Shown: piece after piece, positions 18,694-26,668 of the stretch
How the letters are laid out: each line of letters opens with the position of its first letter
How positions within the stretch are numbered: position 1 is the first letter of the stretch
Source of the DNA: Pseudoalteromonas sp. UG3-2
GTDB lineage: Bacteria; Pseudomonadota; Gammaproteobacteria; Enterobacterales; Alteromonadaceae
Direction: 5' to 3'
Length of the DNA stretch: 64,000 nt
NCBI RefSeq assembly: GCF_037120705.1
Contig: NZ_JAWLJU010000002.1
Location: 806,001 to 870,000, forward strand
Translations under genes and position numbers: made by a program
The notes under the pieces: model-generated
Databases searched by the model: none
Seen by the model: only the letters and a program-made list of their open reading frames with translations
Told to the model about the DNA's origin: nothing

Positions 18694-19821
18694 TTATCTT
18701 AAATCATCCACTACGTTCAATACCGCAGCCAAAGTATCTTGGCCAAATTGGTAAGAACGTCTGTCTGACCAACCAAAATACGGATCCGGTAAGTTGGCGT
18801 TGTCTTTAAACGGCATTTCAACGGTGTACGCTAAGGCTTTAAATGCCTCGCCAACCGCGCAAGACGCTACGGTTAAATTCGCTTCGCCAGGGGCGTCTTT
18901 ATCGTAGCCAAACTCATCTTGGAATTCTGGTGTGATGGTCAACAATGCCGCTTTAAAGTTTTCCTCGAGGCGCTGCAATCGGGCATCGTAACTTGGGATC
19001 CCCTCACCACCAGCGACAAAGTTGTACGGCAAGGCTTCATCGCCATGAATGTCTAAATACATGTCCAGTCCGGTCTCATGCATTTTGTTCAGAACATGAT
19101 AAACCTCTGGAGACTGCTCTAGGGAAGGTGTTGCCCACTCACGGTTTAAATTAACGCCCTTTGCATTGGTACGAAGGTGACCACGAGCACTGCCATCTGG
19201 GTTCATGTTCGGCACCACGTAAAACACCGCTTTTTGTAACAGGGCTGCAGCATGAGGGTCTTCGTCGTCAAGCAGCTTGTGCAATAATCCCTCAACAAAC
19301 CATTCGGCCATGGTTTCACCAGGATGCTGGCGCGCAGTGATCCAAATTTTCTTTTTCTCAGCCGCAGGCTCACCAATGGTTAGCAAACTAATATCTCGAC
19401 CATCTAAGGTTTCGCCCAGTGTTTCGACCACACAGGCTTCATGAGCTTGTGACCAATAAATCAGGTCAAGATGGCGCTCGTAGCTGTACGGGGCAAAGTA
19501 AGCAAAATAGGTATGGGCACATTCTGGCTCAAAATCGATGGTCAAAATACCATTGTCATATTTTGTCGGCACTCGGAACCAAGTTTGACGGTCGTAAGAC
19601 GCAACCGCTTGGTAGTCTTCCCAGCCTTCTGGGTAAGCTGAGTTTTGCAACTCATTAATGGCAATTTTATGCTCCACAAAAGGCGTTGACTCAAGTCTAA
19701 AGTGGAACCATTGGAAAAAATCTGACTCATTGTCTTGATTGATTTCTAGTTGAATATCCGTTGGCGAATCTGCCTTGATCACCTTGATATTGCCACTGTC
19801 GAAATTACTCGTAATGCGCAT
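18694..19821 (-). CDS. M14-family zinc carboxypeptidase (cytosolic carboxypeptidase-like)
   Basis: Zinc carboxypeptidase of 375 residues without a signal peptide. The N-terminal ~115 residues form the beta-domain typical of the AGBL/cytosolic carboxypeptidase branch (FHFRLES, TYFAYFAPYSYERHLDLI). The catalytic domain shows the zinc ligands His166 and Glu169 (ARQHPGETMAEW) and His259 (DIHGDE), the substrate-binding NREW region near 226-229, and the catalytic Glu335 in AYTVEMPF. Its cellular substrate is unknown; related enzymes trim C-terminal residues such as glutamates. It is monocistronic, followed by a strong terminator. Confidence 0.9.
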   Translation of the reverse strand: MRITSNFDSGNIKVIKADSPTDIQLEINQDNESDFFQWFHFRLESTPFVEHKIAINELQNSAYPEGWEDYQAVASYDRQTWFRVPTKYDNGILTIDFEPECAHTYFAYFAPYSYERHLDLIYWSQAHEACVVETLGETLDGRDISLLTIGEPAAEKKKIWITARQHPGETMAEWFVEGLLHKLLDDEDPHAAALLQKAVFYVVPNMNPDGSARGHLRTNAKGVNLNREWATPSLEQSPEVYHVLNKMHETGLDMYLDIHGDEALPYNFVAGGEGIPSYDARLQRLEENFKAALLTITPEFQDEFGYDKDAPGEANLTVASCAVGEAFKALAYTVEMPFKDNANLPDPYFGWSDRRSYQFGQDTLAAVLNVVDDLR

Positions 19822-19964
19822 AGGTTTCCCTAAGAAAGTTAAAATTGTAGTGTAAACACAGTGTGTTAACGAGGTATTTAGCCCACACCCAAGCTGGGTA
19901 ACAGGGCGTTATTGTTAGCTAATTGTAAGCAAGACTATCACAACCAGCGTATTTCAAAAACTAA

Positions 19965-19988
19965 AAAAGCCAGCAGAGGCTGGCTTTT
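19965..19988 (-). terminator. terminator of the GAPDH gene
   Basis: 10-bp stem AAAAGCCAGC / GCTGGCTTTT with a 4-base loop and a T-rich tail on the minus strand, 15 bases after the stop. Confidence 0.85.
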
Positions 19989-20003
19989 CAGAGATAAAGA
20001 CGA

Positions 20004-21449
20004 TTAGCGTGGTAAGCTTGGGAACTTCACTTCTGCCATGTCTTGCATTACGCGAACCACCTGGCAGCTGTAACCGAATTCATTATCGTACCAAACATAT
20101 AATACAACACGATCACCATCTACGATGGTTGCTTGCGAATCAACTACGCCAGCGTAACGGCTACCAACTAAGTCAGTCGATACGATTTCTGTTGAGGCGG
20201 TGTAATCGATTTGGTCACGTAGTTCAGAGTACAAAGAAGACTCGCGCAGGTACTCGTTTAACTCTTCTGCGGTGGTTTCTTTGGCTAAGTTCAGGTTAAG
20301 AATCGCCATCGACACATTCGGAGTAGGCACTCGAATTGCATTACCGGTTAGCTTTCCTGCCAGCTCTGGTAGCGCTTTGGCAACGGCTTTGGCAGCACCT
20401 GTTGAGGTAATAACCATGTTCAACGCAGCACTACGACCACGACGTTCCGCTTTGTGATAGTTATCGATAAGGTTTTGGTCGTTGGTGTAAGAGTGCACCG
20501 TTTCAACGTGACCGTTGTTAATACCAAACTTATCATTCAATGCTTTAAGCACTGGGGTAATGGCATTGGTGGTACAGCTGGCCGCTGACACAATCTTATC
20601 TTCAGATTGGATATCGCTGTTGTTAACACCGTAAACGATGTTTTTGATGTCACCTTTTGCCGGCGCAGTGAGAAGCACTTTTGAAGAACCAATAGATTGT
20701 AGGTGTTTACCAAGGCCATCTTCGTCTTTCCATACACCTGTGTTATCAACAACTAGTGCATTCTCGATACCGTATTTAGTGTAATCTACTTCTTCAGGGG
20801 AGTTTGCGTAGATCACCTGAATGTAATTACCATTGGCTTTGATAGCGCCTTTTTCATGGTCTACGGTGATAGAGCCATTGAATGGGCCATGGATAGAGTC
20901 GCGACGCAATAAGCTGGCACGCTTTTCTAGGTCGCCATCACGACCGCCACGAACGACGATAGCACGTAGGCGTAAATCAGCGTGAGAGCCGCCACGTTCA
21001 ATCAGTAGACGCGCTAATAAACGACCGATACGGCCAAAGCCATACAGTACCACGTCACGCGGTTCTGGACGGGCACCTTGATTTAATAATTCGCCGAGTT
21101 CTGCATTTAAGAACTCTTCGATTGAGCGTCCTTCTCCTGCATTTTTATAAATGTAGGCATAAGCCAGCTTACCAAGGTCAACACGGCCTGGTGCCAACTG
21201 CATTTTGCTGATCACTTCTAAGAATGGAAAGCTTTCACGCAGACGAAGTTTACGCTCTTCAAAACGTGCAACCGTTTTGTGTGCTTTGATAACATCAATC
21301 GTACTGGTGTTAACCAGAGGACGACCATATACAGAAATTTCCACGCCTTGGTTACGGTACAAACGACCGATGAGAGGTTGCATGCTTTCTGCATAATCTT
21401 GGCGCTCTTGCCAACTGTTTTGATATTCTTGCTCGTGAGATAAGGTCAT
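20004..21449 (-). CDS. glyceraldehyde-3-phosphate dehydrogenase, long form
   Basis: NAD(P)-dependent oxidation of glyceraldehyde-3-phosphate to 1,3-bisphosphoglycerate (or the reverse). It has 481 residues, about 140 more than classical GapA. The extra sequence is an N-terminal helical domain (residues 1-130) preceding the Rossmann motif GFGRIGR at 137-143. The catalytic Cys292 sits in SAASCTTNAITP and its partner His319 in VETVHSYTNDQ. This long form is known in marine gammaproteobacteria, usually beside a normal GapA elsewhere in the genome; the role of the extension is not established. The gene is monocistronic, with its own terminator. Confidence 0.93.
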   Translation of the reverse strand: MTLSHEQEYQNSWQERQDYAESMQPLIGRLYRNQGVEISVYGRPLVNTSTIDVIKAHKTVARFEERKLRLRESFPFLEVISKMQLAPGRVDLGKLAYAYIYKNAGEGRSIEEFLNAELGELLNQGARPEPRDVVLYGFGRIGRLLARLLIERGGSHADLRLRAIVVRGGRDGDLEKRASLLRRDSIHGPFNGSITVDHEKGAIKANGNYIQVIYANSPEEVDYTKYGIENALVVDNTGVWKDEDGLGKHLQSIGSSKVLLTAPAKGDIKNIVYGVNNSDIQSEDKIVSAASCTTNAITPVLKALNDKFGINNGHVETVHSYTNDQNLIDNYHKAERRGRSAALNMVITSTGAAKAVAKALPELAGKLTGNAIRVPTPNVSMAILNLNLAKETTAEELNEYLRESSLYSELRDQIDYTASTEIVSTDLVGSRYAGVVDSQATIVDGDRVVLYVWYDNEFGYSCQVVRVMQDMAEVKFPSLPR

Positions 21450-21636
21450 TTTTTCTGCCTAATAAACAATTTTCTTTGAACGGATAGCCCAATCGGGCAT
21501 GGCTATTCTAATTTAAACTGCAGTGATTCTCCACTGTTACCGGACAAATCATTGCGCTAAACTAATAAAGTATTAGCTCTACCCTACTCAACTGGGCTTT
21601 GCAGCCTATAATTATAAAAATCATCGAGGTCATACT

Positions 21637-22437
21637 ATGGCGTTTAAAAAGTCGCTGATCCTTGCAGCGCTACTGCTGGCAGGTTGCGACGACACCTTAA
21701 CTCTGAATCAGGTGTGTACAGAAACACCTGGGTTTTGTGAGGACTTAAACAAAGATAGCCACTGTAAGGATGAACGCGCTGAACTCATTTATGCGCGCTA
21801 TCACGAATATAAGTCCCCCACTGAGGACAATAAATACACTCTGCTAAAGCATTTAGAAGACTACAACCAATGTGTCTCGCTGGCGGCCAAAATTGAGCAC
21901 ATCAAGCTCAAAGAAAAAACTACGTCCCGTGTAGAAGGCCATCTTACCGCACTAAAGGAAATGACACGGGTCTATCAAGAAACCAAAAACAGTAACCATC
22001 CGGGATTACTTTATTATCATTGGTCGCGCAATAACGACAAGGCGGCAATGAATAAGCTGCTCAATATGCAAGACGATCCCAGAGTGCAAAACGATCCTGA
22101 GATCCAGCTGTTTTTGGCCGAGTTTTATGCCAAGATCGATGACGACAAAACCATCGACATCCTGTATCGCGTACTAGAGCTCAACAAAGCAGGCGAAAAC
22201 CCAGACCCAGAAGTGTACGCTTCACTGGTGAGTATCTTTTTCAAACATGAAAAGTATAAGCACGCGTACACCTTTGCCCGTGTGGCACAGCTTTCGGGTT
22301 TTAAAGAGGTGGATATTATTCCCGTGACTCAAGAGCTGTTGGCTTTAAACAAAGAGCTTGAGCCATTAGATGCTTTGGCGCAACAGACTTATGACGCAAT
22401 CCAAGCCGGTGAGTTTGTTTCTCCAAGAGAGTTTTAA
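21637..22437 (+). CDS. DUF2989 family lipoprotein
   Basis: Predicted outer-envelope lipoprotein, 266 residues. The signal peptide LILAALLLAGC ends in a lipobox, followed by DDTLTLNQVCTETPGFCEDL, the conserved start of DUF2989 proteins in Shewanella and Pseudoalteromonas relatives. Four further Cys occur in the first 90 residues (at about 27, 34, 43 and 85) and may form disulfides. The C-terminal half is helical and TPR/Sel1-like (a run of helix pairs from DPEIQLFLAEFYAKIDDD to FARVAQLSGF). The function is unknown. A GAGGT precedes the ATG by six bases. Confidence 0.82.
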   Translation: MAFKKSLILAALLLAGCDDTLTLNQVCTETPGFCEDLNKDSHCKDERAELIYARYHEYKSPTEDNKYTLLKHLEDYNQCVSLAAKIEHIKLKEKTTSRVEGHLTALKEMTRVYQETKNSNHPGLLYYHWSRNNDKAAMNKLLNMQDDPRVQNDPEIQLFLAEFYAKIDDDKTIDILYRVLELNKAGENPDPEVYASLVSIFFKHEKYKHAYTFARVAQLSGFKEVDIIPVTQELLALNKELEPLDALAQQTYDAIQAGEFVSPREF

Positions 22438-22571
22438 TTAACTATAGGGCTGCAACGCTCTAGCAGCCCTCTTCTTTAAACCCCGCCAACTTTATCGCTA
22501 GTCGCGCTTCACTTGAATGGCCAGATACAATCAGCCATAGTGATCATACGATGAATGATTAATACCGCGTA

Positions 22572-23347
22572 ATGGCTAACTTTTTCCTGATAACCCTGCT
22601 TCTTATCTACACTCCGTTTGCTCTGAGTGCCGAGTTTATTATTGGCATCAATGAGCGCGAAGTATTCGCTACAAAGACGAAAACGGGCGCTGGGTTGGCA
22701 AAGACATAGAATTAATTGATGCGGTTTTTCGTCGTACCCCACACAGCTATAAATTGCTGGCCATGCCATGGGCACGAGTACTTAAGTCACTAGAGCTTGG
22801 TCAAATAGATATGACGGTGGCTGCGGCGGCCTTACCAGAACGAAAGCAGTATGCTTGGTTCTCCACGGAACCATTTCGCTACAGTTATTATACCTTATTC
22901 ATTCGCAAAGACCGTGAAGAAGTATTCAAACAGGTACAGAGACTCGCAGACATCAAAAACAGTCCTGCTTTGATCGGCGCTCTGCGCTCGGCCGTTTACA
23001 CCGACAGCTACTACACATTGTTGCAAGATCAAGGCTTTGCTAAACACCTAGTTTTCATCGATGATGACCAAAGCCTACCTGCTCTAACCATGAAAGGCCG
23101 AGTTGACGGCTACATTGAATCTGAGATAGAAGGCATGCATTATTTGCACGCTAACCCCGAGTACCGAGCCAAAATTGAGCCATTGCTTCGTGTTACCAGC
23201 CAAGCCGACAGCAGCAACTTTATCATGTTTAGTAAGCAGTCTTTTCCAAGTACAGAATTGGCGACATTTTCAGCCGCCTTAAAAGCCGTTCATGACAGTG
23301 GCGAATATCAGCATATCGCAGAAAGGTATCAACCACTGAGCCACTGA
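22572..23347 (+). pseudogene. periplasmic solute-binding protein (SBP_bac_3 family), disrupted by a frameshift
   Basis: An ATG at 22572 opens a frame encoding a normal signal peptide (MANFFLITLLLIYTPFALSA) and the first mature residues EFIIGINEREV. It then goes out of frame and stops at a TAG. From about 22667 the downstream frame continues the same protein: RYKDENGRWVGKDIELIDAV, then the body LLAMPWARVLKSLELGQIDM and a full C-terminal lobe to 23347. Restoring one base in GTATTCGC (for example GTATTCCGC) gives an uninterrupted protein of about 258 residues, the usual size for this amino-acid-binding family. The intact part, if translated from 22754, lacks a signal peptide and most of lobe 1. 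It is either a recent pseudogene or a sequencing error. Confidence 0.8.
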
Positions 23348-23438
23348 TCTGCCGAGTTATTTGTCTGTTCTGAAGTTCGCTTAGCTGACCCATCTAGCCC
23401 TTTTAGTAACAGCGATAAGTTGCCATTTTCCTGTGGCC

Positions 23439-24773
23439 TTAGGCTAAGGCCACATTAACAAACACCGCCGTCATCAATACAGGACACACAAAGCGTACAT
23501 ACTGTGCAAACCAGTAGTGGGCACCACGAGATTCCAAATGCAGTTGATTACCGCGTTTCCAAATCCAGCCAATGGTCAAAAAGTAGAATAGCCCCATTAA
23601 CGGCAGTTGATAACGCGTAAATAAGTTAATCACCAATTCAAACAACCAGTCGAAATTAACAATGATGGTACTAGAGGCAATGAACACCACTAGCGTGACC
23701 AGCCAGGTTGCTTGCTTACGCTTCATGCCGTGATTTTCGACTAAGAAAGACACTGGGATTTCAGTACATGAAATGGTCGAGGTGACCGAGGCTATCGACA
23801 TCAGCACAAAAAAGGTTAGGCTGACAAATAAGCCAATGTAACCCATGTTGGTAAATAGCTCTGGCAAAATAGCAAAGATTAACCGACCTTCACCAATCAG
23901 CTTGCCATCTTGAAATACTTGCACGCCATTTTGCTGCGCTACAAAAATGGCTGGAATGATCAGCAAGCCCGCTAAAAAGGCCACCGAGGTATCTAACATG
24001 GCAACGCTAAACGTCAGCTTCGGTAGGTTTTCGTTAGGCTTCAAATAGGAGCCGTAAATCATCATACAGCCCACCCCAAGTGACAATGAGAAAAACGCTT
24101 GCCCCATGGCGGCGATGATTAAATCGGGATCGCTGACTTTGCTAAAGTCAGGAATTAAATAGGTTCGAAAGCCCTCAGCAGCGCCATCTAAGGTAGCCAT
24201 GTAGCCAATTAAGCCCAGCAGCAGTAGCAATAACACCGGCATTAAACGTCGTGACCACGTTTCAATACCTGATTTTACTCCTTGCAAAATAATACTGGCG
24301 GTCAGTAACAGCATCAAAGGAGTGAAAATAAAATTACGCACGCTAGAGTCGCCAGTTAAAAAGGCACTGGCGCGCTCAAAGCCTAGCAGTTGCGCTAACG
24401 GATCTAGCGAGTGCGACAACATCCAGCCGGCCACGATGGAATAGAAACTCAGCATCACCACAGCACCTGCCAAGCCAATGTAACCGGCACTGGCACCCAC
24501 TTTGGGGGCGCGTTCACGCCATGCTGTTTTTAAGGCTTTCACCGGGTTTGCTTGAGCCTGATGTCCGAGATAAAGTTCGGTGTATAACGCTGGGAGCGCC
24601 AACAAAAAGATCACCGCAAAATACACCAACAAAAACGCCCCACCACCGTGGTTGGCGGCCTGTGTCGGAAAGCCCCAAATATTACCCAGTCCAACAGCCG
24701 CACCTGCAGCTGCCAATACAAAGCCAAGCCGGCTTTGAAATCCATCGCGCGTTTGAGCCATGTTCGTCTTCAA
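23439..24773 (-). CDS. sodium-dependent transporter, NSS/SNF family
   Basis: Inner-membrane sodium-coupled transporter of the neurotransmitter:sodium symporter family, 444 residues with about eleven hydrophobic segments. The diagnostic TM1 sequence is FVLAAAGAAVGLGNIWGFPTQAANHGGGAF, with unwound-helix Gly residues and the NSS sodium-site region. TM6 (QAFFSLSLGVGCMMIYGSYL) also fits. Bacterial members import amino acids such as Trp, Tyr or Leu; the substrate here is undetermined. It is separated from lysC by a palindromic repeat. Two in-frame ATGs (24773 and 24761) are possible starts. Confidence 0.9.
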   Translation of the reverse strand: MKTNMAQTRDGFQSRLGFVLAAAGAAVGLGNIWGFPTQAANHGGGAFLLVYFAVIFLLALPALYTELYLGHQAQANPVKALKTAWRERAPKVGASAGYIGLAGAVVMLSFYSIVAGWMLSHSLDPLAQLLGFERASAFLTGDSSVRNFIFTPLMLLLTASIILQGVKSGIETWSRRLMPVLLLLLLGLIGYMATLDGAAEGFRTYLIPDFSKVSDPDLIIAAMGQAFFSLSLGVGCMMIYGSYLKPNENLPKLTFSVAMLDTSVAFLAGLLIIPAIFVAQQNGVQVFQDGKLIGEGRLIFAILPELFTNMGYIGLFVSLTFFVLMSIASVTSTISCTEIPVSFLVENHGMKRKQATWLVTLVVFIASSTIIVNFDWLFELVINLFTRYQLPLMGLFYFLTIGWIWKRGNQLHLESRGAHYWFAQYVRFVCPVLMTAVFVNVALA

Positions 24774-24843
24774 TCATTATTTTTGTAGAGGCCAGATTAT
24801 ACGTACTTGTGGTAAAAATGCGAGTACGGCAGCGCGGTGCAAA

Positions 24844-24900
24844 ATACCAATCCGCATTAATGCTTGCTCAATTTGAGAGAGCATTAATGCGGATTGGTAT
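24844..24900. repeat. perfect 20-bp inverted repeat, ATACCAAT family
   Basis: ATACCAATCCGCATTAATGC (24844-24863) is exactly repeated in inverse at 24881-24900 around a 17-base loop that holds its own CTCAA/TTGAG dyad. Read on the minus strand the stem ends in TATTTTG, so it can act as the 3' terminator of lysC. It shares its end sequence with the elements at 18471, 56489 and 62194. Confidence 0.85.
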
Positions 24901-24955
24901 AAAGGCCCGGCAACAACGAATTGAGTATGCCTTTACTGCTGCACTTTGGTCTTTT

Positions 24956-26302
24956 TTAAGCCACCTCTAATAAGCGCGCATGAATAGACTGCACCACTTG
25001 ATCCGATTCGTGCTGCTCCACTAAGAAACAGAGATTATGTTTACTGGCACCATGGCAAATTAAGCGGATATTGAAGTCCGATAACACATCCATCAAATTC
25101 AGTTCGCATTGTTTTAATTGGATTTCAGAGCCAATCATCGCCACTAAAGTCAGGTTATTTTCAACACTGACGTGACAGAATTGGCTCAACTCATCGAGGC
25201 AGGCTTGCTCGAGCTCCGGACGCGATGCATTGGGGGCGTTGTCTAGCGTTAACGCCACACTGATCTCGGAGGTAGTGACTAAATCAACGGAAATGTTGTA
25301 GTTACTTAAAATGGTAAATATCCGTGCTAAAAAGCCGCTTGCCAACAGCATTTCGGGGCTTTTTAAGGTTAGCAAGATCTGGTTTTTTCGCTGCGTTACT
25401 GCGCGAATACCAGCTTGAGCCGTTTTTTCTTTTTCAATCCAAGTGCCACCAGACAGAGGGTCGCGGCTCGAACCCACAAATACTGCAATGCCTTTACGGC
25501 TGGCAGGCAATATAGTGGCGGGGTGAAGTACTTTAGCACCAAAGGTCGCCATTTCTGCCGCTTCATCAAAGCTCAAACGTGCAATGGGTTTGGCGTTAAC
25601 ACATAACCTTGGATCGGTACTGAAGATCCCCACCACATCCGTCCAGATATGCACACTGGATGCATCAATTGCTTCTGCCAACAAGGCTGCACTGTAATCT
25701 GAACCACCCCGGCCTAAGGTGGTAGTTTGGCCATAAGGATCACTGCCAATAAATCCCTGAGTCACTTGCACCTGCTGTGGCAGTCGCGTCACAAGGTGAG
25801 CTTGTGCAGCACTGCGAGTGACTGCGATGTCTGGCTCTGCTTTACCAAATTGAGTATCGGTTTTCAGTACTTGACGAACATCAAACCGCCCTGCGTCTAC
25901 TTGGTTGTCTCGTAACACTTGGGTGAACAAGTAAGATGAAAAACGCTCACCAAAACTCAGCATTTCATCGCATTGCTGCTTGCTGAGTGCCGGTAAACTG
26001 GCTAGCGCTTCAAACTCAGTAAAGGTTTGCTGGTACCCTGTGGCCAAATCGACATCTAAATTGAGTTTATCGATAATCGCTTGCTGAATGGCCGCCACGG
26101 CTGCCACCGTTGCCTCACGCTCAACTTGGTTTTGCTTTTGTTGCGTTAAGCTTACTAAATGGTTGGTGACACCGGCACAAGCGCTCACCACCACCACTCT
26201 AACACTTGGGTTGTCACGAACAATGTGGGCACACCGTGACATGGCCTCAAAGTCAGCAACACTGGTTCCACCAAACTTAGCAACAACGTACTGCGAATTC
26301 AT
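24956..26302 (-). CDS. lysC: lysine-sensitive aspartokinase III
   Basis: Phosphorylates aspartate to aspartyl phosphate, the first step towards lysine, threonine and methionine. The start is the ATG at 26302, preceded by GAGGAG, and the protein begins MNSQYVVAKFGGTSVADFEA. The open frame extends 18 codons further into the leader, but that is riboswitch sequence. The product has 448 residues: an aspartokinase kinase domain (KFGGTSVADFEAMSR, TLGRGGSDYSAALLAEAI) and a C-terminal ACT pair (GFLARIFTILSNYNISVDLV). Length and single function fit the lysine-inhibited LysC rather than the fused ThrA/MetL forms. A lysine riboswitch lies directly upstream. Confidence 0.94.
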   Translation of the reverse strand: MNSQYVVAKFGGTSVADFEAMSRCAHIVRDNPSVRVVVVSACAGVTNHLVSLTQQKQNQVEREATVAAVAAIQQAIIDKLNLDVDLATGYQQTFTEFEALASLPALSKQQCDEMLSFGERFSSYLFTQVLRDNQVDAGRFDVRQVLKTDTQFGKAEPDIAVTRSAAQAHLVTRLPQQVQVTQGFIGSDPYGQTTTLGRGGSDYSAALLAEAIDASSVHIWTDVVGIFSTDPRLCVNAKPIARLSFDEAAEMATFGAKVLHPATILPASRKGIAVFVGSSRDPLSGGTWIEKEKTAQAGIRAVTQRKNQILLTLKSPEMLLASGFLARIFTILSNYNISVDLVTTSEISVALTLDNAPNASRPELEQACLDELSQFCHVSVENNLTLVAMIGSEIQLKQCELNLMDVLSDFNIRLICHGASKHNLCFLVEQHESDQVVQSIHARLLEVA

Positions 26303-26306
26303 TTTA

Positions 26307-26347
26307 TCTCCTCTCGACCACAACTTAGGTCTACATTCATAAGGAGA
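26307..26347 (-). promoter_or_regulatory. lysC Shine-Dalgarno and anti-Shine-Dalgarno pair
   Basis: On the transcript, AGGAGA (26307-26312) is the lysC ribosome-binding site. It is exactly complementary to TCTCCT about 30 bases upstream (26342-26347). The upstream arm AAGTTCTCC can instead pair with GGAGAGCTT in the 3' strand of the aptamer P1 region. This gives two exclusive states, a translational on/off switch. Confidence 0.65.
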
Positions 26348-26393
26348 ACTTGGCATGGGATTTCTTAAACGTGGGTAGTTGAAATGTCCTTTG

Positions 26394-26555
26394 CCAGAAG
26401 CTCTCCACCACTATGGTGACAGTTCCGAGGATTCAGCCCCGTAAACCGAAAAAGCGCTGTGACGAACAGTGCTTCTCCTCGGCGATAGCTTCCCTCATTG
26501 ATGCTCAACGGTCTCGTCACCTCACATCAACTACCTAAGTATCGCGCCTCTTCTG
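26394..26555 (-). ncRNA. lysine riboswitch (L box) in the lysC leader
   Basis: The minus-strand leader contains the lysine aptamer landmarks in order: CAGAAGAGGCGCGATAC at the 5' end, GAGGTGACGAGACCGTTGAG, GAGGGAAGCTATCGCCGAGG, GGGGCTGAATCCTCGG, ACTGTCACC, and the closing GTGGTGGAGAGCTTCTGG. P1 forms between CAGAAG (26550-26555) and CTTCTG (26395-26400). It lies about 90 bases before the lysC ATG and is a cis element that senses lysine. The same landmarks occur in the E. coli lysC leader. Confidence 0.92.
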
Positions 26556-26590
26556 TTTATTTTGCCTTTTACTTGATGAATAAAAGCAAA

Positions 26591-26615
26591 ACAGCCCACA
26601 TTTGATGTGAGCTGT
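26591..26615 (-). terminator. terminator of nhaD
   Basis: On the minus strand, an 11-bp stem ACAGCTCACAT / ATGTGGGCTGT with one G-U pair and a 3-base loop, followed by TTTGCTTTT. It isolates nhaD from the lysC leader. Confidence 0.8.
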
Positions 26616-26668
26616 AAGGAAATTATCTTTTAGCCGTCTAGGTGTCAAGCTTTTTGTGTAAAACTCAC

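Noticed and set aside
22754-23347. A complete cytosolic protein starting at 22754
   Set aside because: Upstream sequence encodes the missing signal peptide and lobe in two frames, so it is a frameshifted gene.
26303-26356. An 18-codon N-terminal extension of LysC
   Set aside because: It lies in the riboswitch expression platform; the ATG at 26302 has the GAGGAG site and gives the standard KFGGTSV start.
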